Shown in pieces: positions 27,975-32,412 of a stretch of DNA of 32,412 nucleotides (the stretch's first letter is position 1; every line of letters starts with the position of its first letter). Source of the stretch: Verrucomicrobiia bacterium (lineage in GTDB: Bacteria > Verrucomicrobiota > Verrucomicrobiia > Opitutales > Cerasicoccaceae); assembly GCA_030425485.1 (NCBI GenBank), contig JAUIAM010000033.1, positions 1 to 32,412 of the forward strand. The letters run 5' to 3'. A program made the translations under genes and the position numbers. The notes beneath the pieces are model-generated. The model was not told the DNA's origin. It made no database searches and saw only the letters and a list, made by a program, of their open reading frames with translations.

Positions 27975-29362
27975 GCGCAATCAAGACCTACTTCACCGGA
28001 GACACATCCGACCTTGAGAAGGCGCACGAACGCGCCGGGCGCAAGCTCAAGCAGTTCTACGCGGCCCAAAAGGCAGGGGCTGACGAGATGCGCCACGGCT
28101 ACGACTCCGCTAAGCGCTCAGTCGACCGCTTCAAAGAGGTGGCAGAGTTCGGCAAGTCTCTCCTGGCCATCGCGGGGATTACCACCGTTTTCCGCTCGCT
28201 GGTGGAGCACGCCAATTCCGCCACGGGTGAGATCGACGAAAACACCAAGGCGGTGAAGCGTTTTGGCCAGGCCTTTTCCGAATTGAAAAAGGGCGCGATG
28301 GACGCGGGTGTCTCCCTCCTAGGCACGCTCAACAGCCTTGGTGAAGCCATTGGAGACGGAATTAACCGCCTGACAAAATCTGCCGAAGACCTCCAGCGGC
28401 TCGACGCCGCCGGCTCGCAGGGCATAAAGCTCGACGCGCAGGAAAAGGCCCTGAAAGACCGCGCCGTGCGTGAGGCGGCAATCGCCACCGGGCGCAAGCA
28501 GGCCGACCTTGAGCACCTCAAGACCAGCGAGCTGATAGCTATGGTCGGCGACAAGCGACGCAAGGCAGAGATGGAGGCCGTCGCCGCAGAGCAGGCCGCC
28601 CGCCGGAAAGCTGGCGAGGAACGGGCCAAGGTTGAGGCTGACCTAGCCGCCGCGCAGAACAAAGCCTTTGAGCAGTCCGCCACCGATGAGGAAAAGCTGC
28701 AAAAGCTCATGGAGGAACGCGAACGCCTGCAGGCCAATTACGCCACCGTGGTAAAGGCGACGGGCGAGAACTCCACCGAAGCCCTACGCTATCAGACCCG
28801 CCTCATCGAAAACCAGACGCGCTTGACCGAGGCTAAGACCAAAGTCGAGGAGGCTGCTGCGGACGCTCAGCGCGAGGCAATGGAAAAATCCAAGGCCAAG
28901 CTCGAAGAGCAGAAAAAGCTCCAGGAGGAAGCCGACCGCAAGGCCCTTGAGACGCAGGAGAAGATCGGGCAACTCATGGAGCGGCAGACCGCCACCTTGG
29001 CTGAGCAAAACAAAATACGCGAGGACGCAGAGAAAGCGCAAACCGACCGCTCGGGGCGTAGCCTAACAGAGATTGCAGCCGGGGAGGGCGATACCCGCTC
29101 CAGCGACAAGGCTGCCGCAAAGAAAGTCCTCCGCCTGGAGGACCGCGCCGCGCGCGCCCAAGACCGAGGGAACTTCGACAAGGCCGAGGAACTCCGCAGC
29201 CAGGCTGACAAGGCCCGCCAGGGCATCACCAACCTCAAGAGCTCAGAGCGCGACCCGTCCGCCAACTTCAAGGAGGCCATGAAAACCACCGAGGACGAAC
29301 TTAAAACCATCACTCAGACGATGGCCGAACTCAAGGCCAACGCCGCAGCCGAAAGCGACTAA
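27971..29362 (+). CDS. Short tail tape-measure-like protein
   Basis: The 463-residue protein starts MSAIKTYFTGDTSDLEKAHE and has a small hydrophobic segment (GKSLLAIAGITTVFRSLV, about residues 62-80) followed by long heptad-type coiled coil (AQREAMEKSKAKLEEQKKLQ, EADRKALETQEKIGQLMERQ). Gene order after the chaperone supports a tape-measure role. It is short for a siphophage and lacks lytic or peptidase domains, so it predicts a short tail or may be only a tail coiled-coil protein with the real measure elsewhere. Confidence 0.6.
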   Translation: MSAIKTYFTGDTSDLEKAHERAGRKLKQFYAAQKAGADEMRHGYDSAKRSVDRFKEVAEFGKSLLAIAGITTVFRSLVEHANSATGEIDENTKAVKRFGQAFSELKKGAMDAGVSLLGTLNSLGEAIGDGINRLTKSAEDLQRLDAAGSQGIKLDAQEKALKDRAVREAAIATGRKQADLEHLKTSELIAMVGDKRRKAEMEAVAAEQAARRKAGEERAKVEADLAAAQNKAFEQSATDEEKLQKLMEERERLQANYATVVKATGENSTEALRYQTRLIENQTRLTEAKTKVEEAAADAQREAMEKSKAKLEEQKKLQEEADRKALETQEKIGQLMERQTATLAEQNKIREDAEKAQTDRSGRSLTEIAAGEGDTRSSDKAAAKKVLRLEDRAARAQDRGNFDKAEELRSQADKARQGITNLKSSERDPSANFKEAMKTTEDELKTITQTMAELKANAAAESD

Positions 29363-29365
29363 CCG

Positions 29366-30265
29366 ATGGCAACCTACCTTTCCCCCGGCTTCAACGCATC
29401 CGACCCCATCCCGCAGGGGACGGCGGTTATCGACTGGCCGTTCTGGAATAAGAGCGATCAAAACACCATCGTCCTTTCGCAGGAGCTTTGGTTTCGCGCC
29501 GACCAGTACCGTAAGCCCGTGCTCGACGAGCCGATAGATATGACCTTTGTCCAGCTGGAGGACAACGGAATTTCTGTACCGAATCTAGCCGAAGCCATTT
29601 GCGTGGGAGATACAAAGCCCCAGTCGGTCGGAAACGGATATGTGAGCGTCACGCGCGAGTGGGCGACCGTCCCACAGTCCCGCCTCGTCCCCATTAAGGG
29701 TTATGGTTACACCTACCCCGGTATTTCCCGCGATGGGGAAGTGGTCGAATACCTCGCCTCTGAGTTTACCTTTTCCCCATATGTCAACAGCGGTAAGGCC
29801 ACCACCCGATTTACCCTCAATTCAGGCAGCCACGCGTTCCAAGTGGGCGATCGCGTGACAAACGTTTACGGCGCCGTCCTCGGGGATTACACCTACAGCT
29901 TCACCATAACCGCAGTCGGGTCAAATTGGTGGGAAATCGAGCGATACATTTACTCGATTTCAGCCGTTCGCGGTGCTGCAAAAAATAAGCTCCCGCGCAG
30001 CCACGTCGTCACGGCCTTTGACCAGCTTGAGTACTACGTGACGGACGATTACAGTACGATTCCCCTCGTGGCCTCGCTCGACGTACTCGACAGCAACGGC
30101 GATGTGACTAACTCCATCGATGATACCACGAATCCAACGCTTGCCCAATGGACAGCGCGCGCAGACGCCGGAGAGTACTTCGTGCCGGAGTACTCCGCAA
30201 TCGAGGACTGGAAGGGCAATATCCGCATTCGTCGCACTAAGCTCATCCCCTACATTAACCTGTGA
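29366..30265 (+). CDS. Tail-module structural protein, unidentified
   Basis: The 299-residue product starts MATYLSPGFNASDPIPQGTA and is beta-rich (PYVNSGKATTRFTLNSGSHA, VGDRVTNVYGAVLGDYTYSF). It follows the tape-measure gene, where distal tail or baseplate proteins lie. I recognise no signature. Starts three bases after the previous stop, and the next GTG start overlaps its end. Confidence 0.6.
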   Translation: MATYLSPGFNASDPIPQGTAVIDWPFWNKSDQNTIVLSQELWFRADQYRKPVLDEPIDMTFVQLEDNGISVPNLAEAICVGDTKPQSVGNGYVSVTREWATVPQSRLVPIKGYGYTYPGISRDGEVVEYLASEFTFSPYVNSGKATTRFTLNSGSHAFQVGDRVTNVYGAVLGDYTYSFTITAVGSNWWEIERYIYSISAVRGAAKNKLPRSHVVTAFDQLEYYVTDDYSTIPLVASLDVLDSNGDVTNSIDDTTNPTLAQWTARADAGEYFVPEYSAIEDWKGNIRIRRTKLIPYINL

Positions 30266-30831
30266 GCCTCCCCTTTCGCATCCGCCTTTTTGACCAGCTC
30301 TACGCGGGCGGAATCATCGGTCCACAGTCCTACCTTGCCCGCTTGCCTCGCCCGGTCCGCATCCACATCACGCCCATCTTCGACCCGACTAATACATTCA
30401 ACGGCTTGCCGGACGACGACGTCATGCTCCGGGTCAACGGCGTGGATTTACAGCAAAACTATGTCAACGTGGCAGACGCCGACGCGGCAGGCCGACGCTA
30501 CGATCTCACGGGTGACGTTCGCATCGGCCACGAGGTGGAGGTCATAACCATCGACACACACGGATCGGGCTGGGCGAATTTCCTATGGCATATCCGTATC
30601 GTTTATTCCAGTGGTGAAGATCGCCACATCCGGGGCGGTACAAACGACCGCGGGGCCAGTAATACCCCGATCCCCAGTCCTCAGCCGCCTGACTACTACC
30701 AGACTCCTCAGTTTATCGAAGAGCACCCCAATGGCCGCTTCTTCATCCCGCCCCCCTCGGGCGTGCCCTGGCCCCGTCATCTACGCCACCTGATCGAGCT
30801 TTCCCAAAAAGTCTACGGCTCCGTAGCTTGA
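30262..30831 (+). CDS. Tail-module protein, unidentified
   Basis: A GTG start overlaps the upstream stop (GTGA). The 189-residue product starts MSLPFRIRLFDQLYAGGIIG, with beta-rich middle (DLTGDVRIGHEVEVITIDTH) and a Pro-rich C-terminal third (NTPIPSPQPPDYYQTPQFIE). The stop TGA lies in the CTTGACG string that begins the tail-fibre leader. Its position just before the fibre gene suggests a baseplate or fibre-attachment role. Confidence 0.55.
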   Translation: MSLPFRIRLFDQLYAGGIIGPQSYLARLPRPVRIHITPIFDPTNTFNGLPDDDVMLRVNGVDLQQNYVNVADADAAGRRYDLTGDVRIGHEVEVITIDTHGSGWANFLWHIRIVYSSGEDRHIRGGTNDRGASNTPIPSPQPPDYYQTPQFIEEHPNGRFFIPPPSGVPWPRHLRHLIELSQKVYGSVA

Positions 30832-30851
30832 CGCATAGCGTGTGGTAAATG
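30828..30851 (+). promoter_or_regulatory. Shared late leader TTGACG-N15-ATG, copy 3
   Basis: TTGACG at 30828 is exactly 21 bases before the tail-fibre ATG at 30849. Compared with copy 1, GCTTGACG and AGCG, then GTGGTAAATGGG, are shared at the same spacing. Confidence 0.7.
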
Positions 30852-32412
30852 GGACACGAACTCTTTGTAGCAACGGACGCGAAGTCCATCACCGCCGCCC
30901 TTGATGTCAGCGTTACCCGCCCCAATGTACCCGGCTCGCCTCCGCCGCTCGTGGCAGGGAATAAGCCCGTCATAGACCTGTACTTTACGAATCGCGCAAC
31001 CAGCGACTACGCATCGTGGTCGGGCACCACCTCCGGTTACACCGTAGAGTTAGCCCTTGTTCATTCCGGGGGAGAGAACTCCCGCCCGGCTATCGGTACG
31101 CTTGTCATGGCCCTTACGGGCACGGAGATGACCAGCGGCACCTTGACCGTAGGCAAGCGATACCGCATCAACGACCTTCAGGCTGGAGACGATTTTTCAA
31201 ACGTCCATGCAGGAACGGAGACTGGATCGGACGGCTTTTACTTTGTCGCTACGGGCACTACGCCGACCACCTGGTCAAACAGCTCCGAGCTGATCGAGGT
31301 CACGGAAAACCTCAACTACAACGCCACCGCCTCCGATGTGGAGGACGCGCTCAACGCCATGCAAGAGGTGATCGATGCGGGCTTGCTCGATGTCATCGGC
31401 ACCACAGCGGGTGGGCCCTATACGCTCACCTGGCGAGACCAGGGGAACCAGCCTGCCGTCACGGGCTACGTGGAAAACCTCTCTCCGAAAACCACCCTCT
31501 ACACCTCAACCGTTACCGCCGGCGATGCCTCCACGCGCGAGGTGCAGCTACTCGAGCTCCGCCGCAACGTATACGCCTATAACGCTACATGGACGCAAAT
31601 CCTCGACGGTGGCTCCAGCCCCATCGGCTATCGCGGAACGCTCGACCTCAACGTCGACGGCGTCAAGCAACTGCTTTCCGGGCGCGAGACCGTAAGCTGC
31701 AAGCTGGAGATACGCGTCAACGACGGCACAAACACAACGACCTACGCCCTGATCGACGTAATCGTGCGCAACAACGGCATAGGAGAAAACACCACGACCC
31801 CGACGCCACTGCCCACTTATCCTACGCTTACGGAGGCCGACGCGCGTTACCTCCAGCAGTCTAACGACCTTTCGGACCTGGGCAGTGCGTCGACAGCGCG
31901 GACGAATCTTGGCCTGGGCTCTGCCGCCGTGGCTGACTTCCTAGACGAGGACAACATGGCCAGCGACGACCCTAACGCCGCCCCCAGCCAGCAGAGCGTC
32001 AAAGCCTACGTGGACGCCGGGCTTTCGGGTAAGGCCAACGCCTCGCACACACACACCGAGGGCGACATCACTGATCTGGATAAGTACACCCAGGCAGAGG
32101 TCAACGCCCGGCTACTCGGCAAGGCTGACACGCAGCATTTGATTTTCGATGGAGTCAGCGGTTACGGAGGATTGCCCGCCTCGCTTTCTGGTGTTTTCAC
32201 GGGCAACGCCACTATCAGCCTCTTGGTCAAGCTCGACGACGGCCAGCCTTCCGGCTCGCAGACCATCATCGGCGCGACGGACGCAAGTGACGATACCTTT
32301 ACCCTGTCAGTCAACTCCAGCGGTCAAATTGTGATCGCGATTGGCGACGGCACGAGCACGGTCACCCACACCAGCGTGGCCTATTTTTCGGACGGCGCTA
32401 GCGATTGGACAT
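30849..32412 (+). CDS. Tail fibre protein, 3' end outside window
   Basis: The frame is open from ATG 30849 to the window edge (521 complete codons). The product starts MGHELFVATDAKSITAALDV; the N-terminal half is beta-rich and probably binds the tail. A fibre repeat region follows: LTEADARYLQQSNDL, SDLGSASTARTNLGLGSAAV, DPNAAPSQQSVKAYVDAGLS and KANASHTHTEGDITDLDKYT, all typical of tail fibres. From HLIFDGVSGYGGLPASLSGV a LamG-like carbohydrate-binding domain seems to begin. It should recognise the host surface. Other frames here are shadows. Confidence 0.85.
   Translation, partial: MGHELFVATDAKSITAALDVSVTRPNVPGSPPPLVAGNKPVIDLYFTNRATSDYASWSGTTSGYTVELALVHSGGENSRPAIGTLVMALTGTEMTSGTLTVGKRYRINDLQAGDDFSNVHAGTETGSDGFYFVATGTTPTTWSNSSELIEVTENLNYNATASDVEDALNAMQEVIDAGLLDVIGTTAGGPYTLTWRDQGNQPAVTGYVENLSPKTTLYTSTVTAGDASTREVQLLELRRNVYAYNATWTQILDGGSSPIGYRGTLDLNVDGVKQLLSGRETVSCKLEIRVNDGTNTTTYALIDVIVRNNGIGENTTTPTPLPTYPTLTEADARYLQQSNDLSDLGSASTARTNLGLGSAAVADFLDEDNMASDDPNAAPSQQSVKAYVDAGLSGKANASHTHTEGDITDLDKYTQAEVNARLLGKADTQHLIFDGVSGYGGLPASLSGVFTGNATISLLVKLDDGQPSGSQTIIGATDASDDTFTLSVNSSGQIVIAIGDGTSTVTHTSVAYFSDGASDWT

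Noticed and set aside
30850-32412. Several short frames over the last 1.5 kb
   Set aside because: One uninterrupted frame from 30849 to the window edge reads as a tail fibre; the short frames are shadows.

Overview
This window is the left end and most of a lambda-like tailed-phage genome (siphovirus type) integrated in a GC-rich bacterial chromosome. The first ~190 bases look chromosomal: a 72-bp perfect direct repeat lies beside a minus-strand tRNA-Ser(CGA) fragment. That fragment keeps its 3' half (CCA end, T arm, variable arm, anticodon arm) but loses its 5' half at about base 249, where phage-type sequence begins. This is what integration into a tRNA gene leaves behind, so about 233-260 is a probable attachment junction. 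No integrase is visible; it and the other junction should lie beyond the right edge. The host cannot be named. Weak hints of the Planctomycetota/Verrucomicrobiota group are an SHD1-like domain and late genes that lack Shine-Dalgarno sequences.

Layout. (1) About 0.35-4.0 kb is an accessory/lysogeny region with genes on both strands: a small exported protein with a nuclease-like motif and its truncated second copy, an HTH protein, ribbon-helix-helix (RHH) proteins, a membrane-anchored protein and an exported protein. (2) About 4.05-17.0 kb is a dense rightward early operon of small, start/stop-overlapping genes: RHH and HTH regulators, an ERF single-strand annealing protein, a YqaJ-type exonuclease, a RuvC-like resolvase, a D12-class adenine methylase, a replication initiator with a probable internal origin, an ASCH-like protein, a MazG-like pyrophosphohydrolase and SSB. 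Inside it, 6.25-6.71 kb is packed with perfect hairpins and may be a structured RNA. (3) About 17.0-32.4 kb is the late region: small and large (GpA-type) terminase, head-tail joining protein, lambda-type portal, protease fused to scaffold, major capsid, decoration protein, a terminator, then head-closure and tail genes, ending in a tail-fibre gene cut by the window edge.

How it works together. The ERF protein, exonuclease, resolvase and SSB form a recombination/replication set alongside the initiator. The terminase, portal and protease/scaffold package and mature the head, and the tail genes follow in standard order. The early and late halves differ strikingly. Early blocks open with an identical 12-base element (ACAGGAGACAGA, five times) just before the start codon. 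Late genes almost all lack a Shine-Dalgarno and instead share other leaders (TTGACG-N15-ATG three times, CGAAAGTTTA twice). The coding strand also changes from slightly G-rich to strongly C-rich near 17.9 kb although gene direction does not change. This suggests two modules of different origin, or two modes of translation initiation in one phage.
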